Below the pieces are notes generated by a model, which did not search any database, was not told the DNA's origin, and was given only the letters and a program-made list of their open reading frames with translations. The translations under genes were made by a program, and so were the position numbers. DNA of 64,000 nucleotides from Ideonella alba (GTDB lineage: Bacteria; Pseudomonadota; Gammaproteobacteria; Burkholderiales; Burkholderiaceae_C): contig NZ_JAGQDF010000004.1 of assembly GCF_018069875.1 (NCBI RefSeq), positions 395,164-459,163 of the forward strand. Reading direction: 5' to 3'. Shown piece after piece: positions 1 to 9,958 of the stretch (its first letter is position 1; each line of letters starts with the position of its first letter).

Positions 1-172
1 CGTAGATGGGGATCTCGGAGAACTTCTCGCCCGCCTTCTTGGGGTTCACGCCGGCAACGAAGCAGTTCTTGCCGTTGGCGTAGGCCTGGCAGCCCAGGGT
101 GTGGAACTGACCGGTCTTGCCCGTGATGCCCTGGGTGATGACCTTGGTGTCCTTGTTGATGAAGATCGACAT
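1..172 (-). CDS. sucD: Succinyl-CoA synthetase alpha subunit, N-terminal part
   Basis: Partial gene: the first 57 codons of the alpha subunit, cut by the left edge. The protein begins [19 protein letters not shown], the classic start of the CoA-binding Rossmann domain, and continues with the conserved GxNPKKAGE stretch. With SucC it catalyses the nucleotide-forming step of the TCA cycle (succinyl-CoA to succinate). The ATG at 170-172 lies 29 bases downstream of the sucC stop, so both subunits are almost certainly one transcript. The phosphohistidine lies in the missing part. Confidence 0.95.
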   Translation of the reverse strand, partial: MSIFINKDTKVITQGITGKTGQFHTLGCQAYANGKNCFVAGVNPKKAGEKFSEIPIY

Positions 173-201
173 GATGTGTTCCTGGTCGGTTCTGGGCTGG
201 A

Positions 202-1362
202 TTACTTGACCGCCTCGACGATCTTCGTCGCAGCTTCGGCCATGGTGTCGGCGGCGATGATGGGCAGGCCGGATTCGGCCAGCATCTTCTTGCCCAGTTC
301 CTCGTTCGTGCCCTTCATGCGCACGACCAGCGGCACCTGCAGGTTGACGGCCTTGCAGGCGGTGATCACGCCTTCGGCGATGGTGTCGCAGCGCATGATG
401 CCGCCGAAGATGTTGACCAGGATGCCCTTGACGTCCGGGTTCTTCAGCATGATCTTGAAGGCCTCGGTGACCTTCTCGGCGGTGGCGCCGCCGCCAACGT
501 CCAGGAAGTTGGCCGGCTCGCCGCCGAACAGCTTGATGGTGTCCATCGTGGCCATGGCCAGGCCGGCGCCGTTGACCAGGCAGCCGATGTTGCCGTCCAG
601 GCTGATGTAGGCCAGGTCGAACTTGGAGGCCTCGACTTCAGCGGGATCCTCTTCGTCCAGATCGCGGTAGGCGACGATCTCGGGGTGACGGAACAGGGCG
701 TTGGAGTCGAAGTTGAACTTGGCGTCCAGGGCGATCAGGTTGCCCTTGGAGTCGCAGTTCAGCGGGTTGATCTCGACCAGCGAGGCGTCCGTCTCCATGT
801 AGCAGCGGTACAGGTTCTGGAACAGCTTGACGGCCTGGTCGTGCGAGCCTGCCGGCAGGCCGACCGCCGCGGCGATCTTGCGTGCCTGGGCGTCACCCAG
901 ACCGGTCAGCGGATCGATCACTTCGGTGATGATCTTCTCGGGGGTGCTGTGCGCGACCTCCTCGATGTCCATGCCGCCCTCGCTCGAGGCGATGAAGGCC
1001 ACCTTCTGGCTGGCACGGTCGGTCACGATGGAGACGTAGTACTCCTTCTGGATGTCCGCGCCTTCCTCGATGTACAGACGGCGGACCTTCTGGCCTTCAG
1101 CGCCGGTCTGGTGCGTGACCAGCTGCATGCCCAGGATCTGGCCGGCCAGGTCCTTGACGCCGTCGAGCGTCTTGGTGACCTTGACGCCGCCGCCCTTGCC
1201 CCGGCCGCCCGCGTGGATCTGGGCCTTCACGACCCAGACCGGACCACCCAGCTTCTGTGCCGCTTCGACGGCCTCTTGCACGTTGAATGCCGGGTAGCCG
1301 CGGGGCACCGGCACGTCGAACTGGCGCAGGATTTCCTTGCCTTGGTACTCGTGGATCTTCAT
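202..1362 (-). CDS. sucC: Succinyl-CoA synthetase (ADP-forming) beta subunit
   Basis: At 386 residues it has the usual length of bacterial SucC. It starts [13 protein letters not shown], typical of the ATP-grasp half. The nucleotide-binding glycine-rich motif [12 protein letters not shown] is at about residues 50-61, and the C-terminal CoA-ligase domain has the [10 protein letters not shown] motif near residue 320. It binds ADP/GDP and pairs with SucD in the cytoplasm for substrate-level phosphorylation in the TCA cycle. sucD follows on the same strand. The 250 bases upstream, towards recX, carry no gene but hold a perfect 7-bp-arm dyad about 210 bases from the start. Confidence 0.97.
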   Translation of the reverse strand: MKIHEYQGKEILRQFDVPVPRGYPAFNVQEAVEAAQKLGGPVWVVKAQIHAGGRGKGGGVKVTKTLDGVKDLAGQILGMQLVTHQTGAEGQKVRRLYIEEGADIQKEYYVSIVTDRASQKVAFIASSEGGMDIEEVAHSTPEKIITEVIDPLTGLGDAQARKIAAAVGLPAGSHDQAVKLFQNLYRCYMETDASLVEINPLNCDSKGNLIALDAKFNFDSNALFRHPEIVAYRDLDEEDPAEVEASKFDLAYISLDGNIGCLVNGAGLAMATMDTIKLFGGEPANFLDVGGGATAEKVTEAFKIMLKNPDVKGILVNIFGGIMRCDTIAEGVITACKAVNLQVPLVVRMKGTNEELGKKMLAESGLPIIAADTMAEAATKIVEAVK

Positions 1363-1572
1363 GGGAGGCTTGTCGTGGGTTCAGGACGAATGAGCAGGCG
1401 TGTCGTTTCACATGACGGAATATCGATGCACACTGCTCGCCGGCGCCGGATTGTGCGGCACTTTTCTGCCAATTGGCTGACGGGTCGACCGCCGGGGTCG
1501 GCCCGTCCTCGCCCGGGAAGTGGCAGGTTTCAGGGCGGTTTCAGACCGGCCGGCACTGTAGCACGCATGTTG

Positions 1573-1592
1573 CGATGCAGCATCTTGCATCG
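1573..1592. promoter_or_regulatory. Perfect dyad upstream of sucC
   Basis: CGATGCA-N6-TGCATCG is a perfect 7-bp inverted repeat in the recX-sucC gap, which holds no gene between 1363 and 1613. On the minus strand a -10-like TACAGT preceded by TGC lies just downstream at 1555-1560, so the dyad sits near the -35 of a possible sucCD promoter. An operator is one reading and a transcript hairpin the other. No regulator can be named. Confidence 0.3.
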
Positions 1593-1613
1593 TGAAAGCC
1601 GGGCGGGGGCCGT

Positions 1614-2171
1614 TCAGTCGTCGTCGCGCCCGCCCACGATGCGCCGGATCAGCGCCGGCGCAAAGCCCCGGGCCGCCAGGAAACGCATCTGGCGCGCCCG
1701 CTCGGCAGGGTCGGTGGCGGGCTCGCCGAAGCGCTTGCGCCAGACCTCGCGGGCGCGCTCGGCCTCGGTGTCCTTCAGGGCCTGCTGGGTGTCGGCATCG
1801 AGCTCGACGCCGTGGCGGGCCAGCTCCTGGCGGATGCGCGTCTGCCCCAGCTTGGGCGCGCGGGCATGGACGCGTGATTCGACGAAGCGCGCGTCGCTCT
1901 GGTGGCGGCGTTCGGCCAGCCAGTCGAGCACGGTGTCGACCTCGGCGGCCAGGGCCTCGGGATCGGGTTCGGCGGGGGTGGGTGGCTCTGCAGCGCCGTC
2001 GAAGAAGGCCTGCAGTGGATCGGCGGCCCCCCCCAGGGGGTCGGTGGCCGCCCAGAGCGCGCGCTTGCGCGCCTGGGCGAGCAGGCGGCCGCGCAACTCC
2101 TGGCGGCTGTACTCGCGCCGTGCCAGCAGCGACAGCGCGTAGGCCTTCAGGCCCAGGGGCTCGCGGGCCAT
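1614..2171 (-). CDS. recX: Regulatory protein RecX
   Basis: RecX binds RecA filaments and limits their extension. The 185-residue protein begins with the family-typical [19 protein letters not shown] repeat. Its second repeat ([18 protein letters not shown], then [14 protein letters not shown]) and third repeat ([10 protein letters not shown] region) are also recognisable. Between the first and second repeats lies a low-complexity stretch of about 40 residues (about 38-75) rich in Ala, Pro and Asp that ordinary RecX proteins lack. It sits 21 bases downstream of recA on the same strand, the usual pairing, so it is probably made by readthrough of the SOS-induced recA message. Confidence 0.92.
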   Translation of the reverse strand: MAREPLGLKAYALSLLARREYSRQELRGRLLAQARKRALWAATDPLGGAADPLQAFFDGAAEPPTPAEPDPEALAAEVDTVLDWLAERRHQSDARFVESRVHARAPKLGQTRIRQELARHGVELDADTQQALKDTEAERAREVWRKRFGEPATDPAERARQMRFLAARGFAPALIRRIVGGRDDD

Positions 2172-2192
2172 GCCGACCGCGCCGGGCGGGGA

Positions 2193-3233
<1,041 letters not shown>

Positions 3234-3256
3234 GGTGATCTCCTGAGTTCGGCGCG

Positions 3257-3287
3257 ATTATGGCAGCAAAGCTGGATATTCGTACAG
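3257..3287 (-). promoter_or_regulatory. recA promoter with LexA (SOS) box
   Basis: CTGG-N8-ACAG at 3272-3287 matches the proteobacterial LexA operator CTGT-N8-ACAG with one change. Read on the recA strand it is CTGTACGAATATCCAG. A -10 hexamer CATAAT (minus strand) follows at 3262-3257, about 24 bases before the recA start codon. The box therefore covers the -35 region, where LexA would block polymerase. That recA belongs to the SOS regulon is established in general. The site here is read from sequence. Confidence 0.75.
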
Positions 3288-3308
3288 TACCGGGTGAGTG
3301 TCGACAGA

Positions 3309-3333
3309 CAGGGCCCCGGGCCCTGCCTAAAAT
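3309..3333 (+). promoter_or_regulatory. Dyad and -10-like TAAAAT before the response-regulator gene
   Basis: CAGGGCCC-C-GGGCCCTG (3309-3325) is a perfect 17-base palindrome immediately followed by TAAAAT at 3328-3333. It lies about 52 bases upstream of the response-regulator start. No good -35 is present at normal spacing; TCGACA at 3301-3306 is too far away. Either an operator or an activator-dependent promoter is plausible. Confidence 0.35.
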
Positions 3334-3384
3334 CGCCCCACCGGCCCGCGCTGGACCATAACGAGAGCCCCGTGGAGACATGCC

Positions 3385-4056
<672 letters not shown>

Positions 4057-4082
4057 CCGGCATCGGGCGCGGCTGAGCGGGC

Positions 4083-5576
4083 ATGCGCGTCTTTCCGCCC
4101 CTCGTCGCCCCGGGCCCGGCGCCGCGCGAACAGCACTCGCTGTTCGGCGAGATCCTCGACTGGATGCTCGCCCCGCTGCTGCTGCTGTGGCCGATGAGCG
4201 TGGCCCTGACCTGGCTGGTGGCGCAGAACATCGCGGCCCGGCCCTATGACCGCGACCTGGGCCAGCTGACCCGGATGATCGCCCAGCAGATGGCGGTGGA
4301 GTCGGTCGCGGCAGCGCCCAACGCGCCGCTGAAGCTGCCCGAATCGGCCGCCGCGCTGCTGCGCAGCGATGATGTGGACCGCGTCTACTTCCAGGTCCTG
4401 GGCCCGCGCGGCGAGCTGCTGGCCGGCGACCGCGAGCTGCCGCCGCCGGACCTGGAGCGGCTGGTGGTGGGCGAGCTGGCCTTTCGGGACGAGTCGCTGC
4501 AGAACGAGTCGGTGCGCATCGCCGCGCTGCGCCCCGGCAGCCACCCGCGGGTGCTGCTGGTGCAGGTGGCCGAGACGCTGGACAAGCGCTCGCGCCTGGC
4601 CACCGAGATCATCAAGGGCGTGATCCTGCCGCAGTTCGTGATCCTGCCCTTGGCGGTGCTGCTGGTGTGGTTTGCGCTGGCGCGCGGCATTGCCCCGCTG
4701 AACCAGCTGCAGCAGCGCATCCGCCAGCGCGAGAGCGGCGACCTCAGCCCGATCGACGAGCACGACGCGCCCGAGGAAGTGGCGCCGCTGGTGCGCTCGA
4801 TCAACGACCTGCTGGCGCGGCTGGACCAGTCGATGGCCACCCACAAGCACTTCCTGGCCGATGCCGCGCACCAGCTGAAGACGCCGCTGGCCGGCCTGCG
4901 CACCCAGGCCGAGCTGGCCCAGCGCGAGATCGACGCCGGCTCCGACCCGAAGTCGGTCAAGCGCTCGCTGCAGCAGATCTCGCTGAGCAGCCAGCGCGCC
5001 GCGCACATGGTCAACCAGCTGCTGTCGATGGCGCGCGCCGAGGACCAGGAGCAGGCGCGGCGCCAGCAGGCCTACAGCCTGGTGCGCCTGGCGACCGAGA
5101 CGGTGCAGGACTTCGTGCCCAAGGCCATGGACAAGCGCATCGACCTGGGCTACGAGGGGCCGGAAAGCGCCGACGGCGCACCGCGCCTGACCGGCCAGCC
5201 GCTGCTGGTGCGCGAGGCGATCCGCAACCTGGTCGACAACGCCCTGCAGTACACGCCCGAAGGCGGCACGGTCACCGTGCGCATCACGCCCGACCCCTTT
5301 GGCCAGGTGGTGGTGCTGGAGGTCGAGGACAACGGTCCGGGCATCCCCGAGGCCGAGCGCGAACTGGTGCTGCAGCCCTTCTACCGGGCGCTGGGCACCG
5401 AGGTGGATGGCAGCGGCCTGGGCCTGGCCATCGTCAAGGAGATCGCCGAGCGGCATGGCGCCGAGCTGAGCATCTCGGCGGCGCGGCTGGCGCCGGCGGG
5501 CGAGCGGCCGGGCGCGCGCTTCACGCTGCGCTTTCCGGTGCAGGCCGAGCCGCCGCCGGACGCAGGCGGCACCTGA
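4083..5576 (+). CDS. Sensor histidine kinase (TctE/QseC type)
   Basis: This 497-residue membrane kinase is the partner of the preceding regulator. A first membrane helix at about 25-48 is followed by a short periplasmic sensor of the 2CSK_N kind (about 50-170), a second helix (about 178-200) and a HAMP-like linker. The phospho-acceptor His263 lies in DAAHQLKTPLAGL. The ATPase domain has the N box (NLVDNALQYTPEGG), the DNGPGIP loop and the GSGLGLAIVKEI G2 box, all intact. Its signal is not evident. A bidirectional terminator follows 27 bases after the stop. Confidence 0.92.
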   Translation: MRVFPPLVAPGPAPREQHSLFGEILDWMLAPLLLLWPMSVALTWLVAQNIAARPYDRDLGQLTRMIAQQMAVESVAAAPNAPLKLPESAAALLRSDDVDRVYFQVLGPRGELLAGDRELPPPDLERLVVGELAFRDESLQNESVRIAALRPGSHPRVLLVQVAETLDKRSRLATEIIKGVILPQFVILPLAVLLVWFALARGIAPLNQLQQRIRQRESGDLSPIDEHDAPEEVAPLVRSINDLLARLDQSMATHKHFLADAAHQLKTPLAGLRTQAELAQREIDAGSDPKSVKRSLQQISLSSQRAAHMVNQLLSMARAEDQEQARRQQAYSLVRLATETVQDFVPKAMDKRIDLGYEGPESADGAPRLTGQPLLVREAIRNLVDNALQYTPEGGTVTVRITPDPFGQVVVLEVEDNGPGIPEAERELVLQPFYRALGTEVDGSGLGLAIVKEIAERHGAELSISAARLAPAGERPGARFTLRFPVQAEPPPDAGGT

Positions 5577-5602
5577 AGCACCCATGATGAAGCGCCCATG
5601 AA

Positions 5603-5624
5603 AAAGGAGCCCGAAGGCTCCTTT
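5603..5624. terminator. Bidirectional Rho-independent terminator
   Basis: AAAGGAGCC-CGAA-GGCTCCTTT forms a 9-bp stem with a tetraloop between two convergent genes. On the minus strand it is followed by a run of five T, so it is strongest for the small secreted protein gene. On the plus strand the T run is short (TTTC). Confidence 0.7.
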
Positions 5625-5665
5625 CGCGGCTGGCGGCGCGCCCTGCAGCAGGGCGCGGCGTCAGA

Positions 5666-6055
5666 TCACTGCTGACCAGCGGCCTTGGTGGCGCGGCTGG
5701 CGGGGGCGCCGGCGGTCCAGGTGCCCGAGTTGACCGGGGTGCCGGTGCCGTCGGCGCGCTCGATCGCCCAGGTGCCGTCGTCACGGATGATGAAGGTCAG
5801 GGCGGCGGAGCCGGTGAACACGACACCGTAGGCGGTGACGATGTAGGCCGGGCCTTGGGTCTTGACCTTGCCCATGAAGCCGTGCACCGGGTCGGTGACG
5901 CAGCCGATCGACGAGCCGGAGACGGTGCCGTCACCGTTCTTCGTGAAGGTCATGCCGTCGCAGTAGCCGTCGAAGGAGATGTCCTTCGGGATGGCGGCTT
6001 GGGCGAACGAGGTCAGGGCGGCGAGCGACAGGCCGAGGAGGATCTTGGTCTTCAT
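5666..6055 (-). CDS. Small secreted protein of unknown function
   Basis: The 129-residue protein starts with a clear Sec signal peptide (MKTKILLGLSLAALTSFAQA, cleavage after AQA). The mature part of about 109 residues has two cysteines (GYCDGMTF and GSSIGCVTDP), which could form one disulfide. It also has alternating hydrophobic strands (AYIVTAYGVVF, AALTFIIRDDGTWAIE) suggesting a small beta fold. I do not recognise a family. The start is supported by GGAGT five bases upstream. A terminator lies 40 bases beyond the stop and a dyad lies in its leader, so it is probably a single-gene unit. Codon use looks like that of its neighbours. Confidence 0.75.
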   Translation of the reverse strand: MKTKILLGLSLAALTSFAQAAIPKDISFDGYCDGMTFTKNGDGTVSGSSIGCVTDPVHGFMGKVKTQGPAYIVTAYGVVFTGSAALTFIIRDDGTWAIERADGTGTPVNSGTWTAGAPASRATKAAGQQ

Positions 6056-6076
6056 GCGTTACTCCGTTGGGTAGGA

Positions 6077-6093
6077 CTGCACGGTGTGTGCAG
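6077..6093. promoter_or_regulatory. Dyad in the leader of the small secreted protein gene
   Basis: CTGCAC-N5-GTGCAG is a perfect 6-bp inverted repeat 22 bases upstream of the start codon at 6055. A second, imperfect GTGCGC repeat lies next to it (6096-6110). The position suits an operator or a 5' hairpin. The nearest TTGTCA -35-like sequence (minus strand, about 6125) has no convincing -10. Confidence 0.35.
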
Positions 6094-6162
6094 TTGTGCG
6101 CATCGTGCGCCGCCGCCCCTCTTGACAACATCCCCTGCCCTGGGGGGGGCGAATCTCCTGGA

Positions 6163-6213
6163 GAACGCCGTTCACCGATACCTGTCGCTCGAATGGGCGA
6201 CAGCCCGGCGTTC
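6163..6213 (-). terminator. Two-tier hairpin at the 3' end of rodA
   Basis: Outer arms GAACGCCG (6163-6170) and CGGCGTTC (6206-6213) enclose inner arms CTGTCGC (6182-6188) and GCGACAG (6197-6203). The outer arm overlaps the last bases of rodA. There is no T tract, so it may be a Rho-assisted 3' end or a stabilising structure rather than a classic terminator. It closes the mre-mrdA-rodA operon. Confidence 0.4.
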
Positions 6214-7366
6214 AGCTCTGCATCAGCCGGCGGCTGCGCGCGATCGACATCAGCATGCCCAGCGCCAGGCCCAGCGTGGTCATCGCCGTGCCGCCGTAGC
6301 TGATGAAGGGCAGCGGGATGCCCACCACCGGCAGGATGCCGCTGACCATGCCCATGTTGACCATGGCGTAGGTGAAGATCGACAGCGTGATCGCCCCGGC
6401 CAGCAGCCGGGTGAACAGCGTGGGTGCCTCGGCGGCGATCGTCAGGCCGCGCAGCAGCACGAAGCTGAAGGTGGCGATCAGCGTCAGCACGCCCAGCAGG
6501 CCGAACTCCTCGGCGAAGGCGGCGAAGATGAAGTCGGTGGTGCGCTCGGGGATGAACTCGAGGTGGGTTTGCGTGCCCTGCATCAGGCCCTTGCCGGTCA
6601 GGCCGCCCGAGCCGATCGCGATCATCCCCTGGATGATGTGGAAGCCCTTGCCCAGCGGGTCCTTGCTGGGGTCGAGCAGCGTGCACACGCGGTGCTTCTG
6701 GTAGTCGCGCAGCAGCGGCCATTTCACGTCAGGCTCGCAGATCGCGTCGCCGAAGGTGACCAGCGCCGCCACGCCCACCGCCGCGGCCAGCACCACCGGC
6801 ACGATCAGCCGCCACGACAGGCCGGCGAAGAAGATCACGTACAGGCCGCCGCTGAGGATCAGGATCGCCGTGCCCAGGTCGGGCTGCTTGACCACCAGCC
6901 CCACCGGCACCAGCAGCAGCACGCCGGCGGCGATGAAGTCCAGCGTGCGCAGCTGCCCCTCGCGTTTCTGGAACCACCAGGCCAGCATCAGCGGCATCGC
7001 CAGCTTCAGGATCTCGCTGGGCTGGATCACGATGCCCAGGTTCAGCCAGCGCGTCGCCCCCTTCTTGGTGATGCCGAACAGCGCCGTGGCGATCAGCAAG
7101 GCCAGCCCCAGCGTGTACAGCGGCACCGCCAGCTGCATCAGGCGCTGCGGCGAGACCTGCGCCACCGCGAACAGCACCAGCCCGGCGATCAGCATGTTGC
7201 GGCCGTGGTCGACGAAGCGGGTGCCGTGGTCGAAGCCGGCCGAGTACATGGTCACCATGCCCAGCACCGCCAGCACCAGCAGGCCCAGCATCAGCGGCAG
7301 GTCAAAGCCGCTGAACACCGGCCGCAGGCGCTGCCACAGCGACGGCCGCTCGAACACCACGCTCAT
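6212..7366 (-). CDS. rodA: Rod-shape peptidoglycan glycosyltransferase RodA
   Basis: This SEDS-family polytopic membrane enzyme polymerises glycan strands with PBP2 during side-wall growth. At 384 residues with about ten hydrophobic segments, it carries family motifs: VVKQPDLGTAILI in the middle with the catalytic-type Asp of SEDS proteins, the periplasmic stretch ending in HIIQGMIAIGSGG, then FIPERTTDFIFAAFAEEFG and GIPLPFISYGGTAM near the end. The ATG at 7364-7366 overlaps the mrdA stop (ATGA), so it is translationally coupled. It is last in the mreBCD-mrdA-rodA operon. A longer reading upstream is only the overlapping mrdA region in another frame. Confidence 0.95.
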   Translation of the reverse strand: MSVVFERPSLWQRLRPVFSGFDLPLMLGLLVLAVLGMVTMYSAGFDHGTRFVDHGRNMLIAGLVLFAVAQVSPQRLMQLAVPLYTLGLALLIATALFGITKKGATRWLNLGIVIQPSEILKLAMPLMLAWWFQKREGQLRTLDFIAAGVLLLVPVGLVVKQPDLGTAILILSGGLYVIFFAGLSWRLIVPVVLAAAVGVAALVTFGDAICEPDVKWPLLRDYQKHRVCTLLDPSKDPLGKGFHIIQGMIAIGSGGLTGKGLMQGTQTHLEFIPERTTDFIFAAFAEEFGLLGVLTLIATFSFVLLRGLTIAAEAPTLFTRLLAGAITLSIFTYAMVNMGMVSGILPVVGIPLPFISYGGTAMTTLGLALGMLMSIARSRRLMQS

Positions 7367-9417
7367 CGTGCACCTCCGCTGGCCGCACCCGCCGGGGAGG
7401 CCGACGCTGCCGACACCGGCGCCGGCGGCGCCGAGGCGGCCGGGCCCGCCACCAGCAGCGAGGCGTTGCTGGCGGTGGGCAGCGGCACGTTGTCGACCGA
7501 ACGGGCCGGGCCCATCGGCGCCGCCGACTGGCCCTTCTGGGTGGCGGCAATGTCGTCGGCGTTGGGGTACTGGCCCAGCAGCACGTAGTCGAACACGCGC
7601 CGCGCGATGGGTGCCGCGGCGGCCGCGCCCCAGCCGGCGTTCTCGACGATCAGCGCCAGCGCGATGCGCGGCTGCTCCAGCGGCGCGAAGGCCACGTACA
7701 GCGAGTGGTCGCGCAGGTGCTCGGCCACGCGCGCCGCGCTGTACTTCTCGTTCTGGCGGATGCCCACCGCCTGCGCGGTGCCGGTCTTGCCGCCGCTCTG
7801 GTAGGGCGCGCCGGCGAAGACGCGGGCCGAGGTGCCGCCGATCGTCACGCCGTTCATCGCCTGCAGCACCACCTGCACCTGCTCGGGGCGCAGCGGCAGC
7901 GGCTCCAGGGTCTTCTTCTCGACCGGGCGGCGCTCGCGCGAGACCAGGTCCTCGACCTCGCGCACCAGGCGCGGCTCGAAGCGCTGGCCGCCCGAGGCCA
8001 GCGTGGCCATCGCGCTGGCCATCTGCAGCATGGTGAAGCTGTTGTAGCCCTGGCCGATGCCCAGCGAGATCGTCTCGCCGGCATACCACTTGCGCTGCTC
8101 GGGGCGCTTGTAGGTGCGGCGCTTCCATTCGGTGGAGGGCAGGATGCCGGTGACCTCGCCCTCCAGGTCGATGCCGGTGCGCCGGCCGAAGCCGAAGGGC
8201 GAGAGCTGGTCGTGGATCAGGTCCACCCCCATCTCGTTGGCCAGCGTGTAGTAGTAGACGTTGCTCGACTCGACGATCGAGCGGCGCATGTCCATCGCGC
8301 CGCCGCGCTCGTTCTCGGGGCTGCCGTAGCGGTGGCCGCCGAACATGAAGTAGCCCGGGTCGTTGATGATCACCGAGGGGCTGCGCTTGCCCGAGTTCAG
8401 CGCGGCGATCGCCATGAAGGGCTTGTAGGTCGAGCCCGGCGGGTAGGTGCCACGCAGCGCGCGGTTGAGCAGCGGCTTGTCGATCGACTCGTTGAGCTCG
8501 CGCCAGTTCTCGACGTCGATGCCGTCGACGAACAGGTTGGGGTCGAAGGTGGGCTTGCTGACGAAGGCCAGCACCTCGCCGTTGCGCGGATCGATCGCCA
8601 CCAGCGCACCGCGGCGGCTGCCGTACAGCTCCTCGATCAGCGCCTGCAGCTTGATGTCGATCGACAGCACCAGCGTGTTGCCCGGCGTGGCCGGCAGGCT
8701 GTCGAGGCGGCGCACCGCGCGGCCGCCGGCCGAGGTCTCGATCTGCTCGAAACCGGTGGTGCCGTGCAGCTGGCTCTCGTAGGCCTGCTCCAGGCCCAGC
8801 TTGCCGATGTACTCGGTGCCGCGGTAGTTGGCCTGGGTTTCCTCGTCCCAGTCCTCCATGGCCTGCTTCTCGGCCTGGTTGATGCGGCCGATGTAGCCGA
8901 TCAGGTGGCTGGCCAGCTCGCCGTAGGGGTAGTTGCGGAACAGCCGCGCCTTCACGTCGACGCCGGGGAAGCGGTAGCGCTGCGCCATGAAACGCGCCAG
9001 CTCCTCGTCGGTCAGGCGGTTGCGGATCGGCAGCGACTCGAAGCTCTTGCTCTCGTCGAGCTGGCGCTTGAAGCGGCGGCGGTCGCGCGGCTGGATGTCG
9101 ATGAACTCGGCCAGCGCGTTGATCGTGGCCTCCAGGTCATCGACCTTGGAGGGCGTGATCTCCAGCGTGTAGGCGGTGTAGTTGGTGGCCAGCACCACGC
9201 CGTTGCGGTCGATGATGCGGCCGCGGTTGGGCACGATCGGCACCACCGCGATGCGGTTGTTCTCGGCCCGCGTGGACAGCTCCTCGTGGCGCAGCACCTG
9301 CAGGTAGACCAGGCGCGCCACCAGCAGCGAAAAGCCGATCAGCACGAAGGCCGCGGCGGCGAACACGCGCAGCCGGAAGCGGTCCAGCTCGCGCTCAAGA
9401 TTGCGTAACTCCGTCAT
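7363..9417 (-). CDS. mrdA: Penicillin-binding protein 2 (peptidoglycan transpeptidase)
   Basis: This class B PBP of the elongasome is 684 residues long. It has a short cytoplasmic tail and one membrane anchor (about 15-38), a PBP dimerisation domain (about 60-240), and a transpeptidase domain. The catalytic motifs are STYK (in PPGSTYKPFMAI), SSN (IVESSNVYYY) and KTG (GGKTGTAQA). A C-terminal tail of about 60 residues rich in Ala, Pro and Ser follows the catalytic domain and is longer than in enteric PBP2. It lies 19 bases downstream of mreD and overlaps rodA by 4 bases. It crosslinks new side wall and is a beta-lactam target. Confidence 0.95.
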   Translation of the reverse strand: MTELRNLERELDRFRLRVFAAAAFVLIGFSLLVARLVYLQVLRHEELSTRAENNRIAVVPIVPNRGRIIDRNGVVLATNYTAYTLEITPSKVDDLEATINALAEFIDIQPRDRRRFKRQLDESKSFESLPIRNRLTDEELARFMAQRYRFPGVDVKARLFRNYPYGELASHLIGYIGRINQAEKQAMEDWDEETQANYRGTEYIGKLGLEQAYESQLHGTTGFEQIETSAGGRAVRRLDSLPATPGNTLVLSIDIKLQALIEELYGSRRGALVAIDPRNGEVLAFVSKPTFDPNLFVDGIDVENWRELNESIDKPLLNRALRGTYPPGSTYKPFMAIAALNSGKRSPSVIINDPGYFMFGGHRYGSPENERGGAMDMRRSIVESSNVYYYTLANEMGVDLIHDQLSPFGFGRRTGIDLEGEVTGILPSTEWKRRTYKRPEQRKWYAGETISLGIGQGYNSFTMLQMASAMATLASGGQRFEPRLVREVEDLVSRERRPVEKKTLEPLPLRPEQVQVVLQAMNGVTIGGTSARVFAGAPYQSGGKTGTAQAVGIRQNEKYSAARVAEHLRDHSLYVAFAPLEQPRIALALIVENAGWGAAAAAPIARRVFDYVLLGQYPNADDIAATQKGQSAAPMGPARSVDNVPLPTASNASLLVAGPAASAPPAPVSAASASPAGAASGGAR

Positions 9418-9436
9418 GCGCGCTCGCCGGAGGCGT

Positions 9437-9958
9437 TCACAGCGGCCGGTTCTCGTCCGGGTCCGGCGGGCGGCGCTGCGGCGCCAGCAGCAGCCAGCTG
9501 GCCACCGGCCACAGCAGGGCCTCGGCCACCGGCGCCAGCAGCAGGCTCCAGCCGGGCAGGCCGTCGCCGGCGGCCAGGCGCACCAGCAGCGTCACCAGGT
9601 GGGCGGCGGCGAACAGCGGCAGCACGTGCAGCACCTGCTCGGCCAGGCTGAACCACAGCACGCGACGGTGGATGGTGATGGCCAGGAAGGACAGCAGCGT
9701 GTAGGCCAGCGCATGCTGGCCCAGCAACGCGCCCTGGTGCACGTCGACCAGCAGGCCGAAGACGAAGGCGGCGATCACCCCCACGCGGCGCGGCTGGTGC
9801 ACGTTCCAGAACACCAGCACCAGCGCCACCAGGTCGGGCAGCGCCGGGTGCGGGCCCAGCGGCACCATGTTCAGCAGCAGCGCCATCACCAGCGTGAACC
9901 ACAGGAAGACGGGGTTGACCGGCAGCAGCAGCTGGTCCGAGCCACGCGGCATGATCAT
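9437..9958 (-). CDS. mreD: Rod shape-determining protein MreD
   Basis: This is a 173-residue membrane protein with about five helices, the right size for MreD. It carries the typical stretch RRVGVIAAFVFGLLVDVHQG and the conserved GQHALAYTLL motif. It works with MreC and the RodA-PBP2 pair to link MreB filaments to wall synthesis. The start ATG (9956-9958) overlaps the mreC stop in a TGATG arrangement. A second Met two codons later is an alternative start. Confidence 0.93.
   Translation of the reverse strand: MIMPRGSDQLLLPVNPVFLWFTLVMALLLNMVPLGPHPALPDLVALVLVFWNVHQPRRVGVIAAFVFGLLVDVHQGALLGQHALAYTLLSFLAITIHRRVLWFSLAEQVLHVLPLFAAAHLVTLLVRLAAGDGLPGWSLLLAPVAEALLWPVASWLLLAPQRRPPDPDENRPL

Noticed and set aside
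1440..1485. Sigma-54-like TGGCAG-N5-TGCC on the minus strand before sucC
   Set aside because: The GG-N10-GC spacing is not met (it ends CC), so it fails the sigma-54 rule.
685..2142. Long plus-strand open frame opposite sucC and recX
   Set aside because: It runs antisense to two certain genes, its sequence has the Gln/Arg/His-rich look of a shadow frame in high-GC DNA, and it matches no family.
3301..3306. TCGACA as -35 of the response-regulator promoter
   Set aside because: It lies 21 bases before TAAAAT, too far for sigma-70, and overlaps no other signal, so only the -10 and the dyad were reported.
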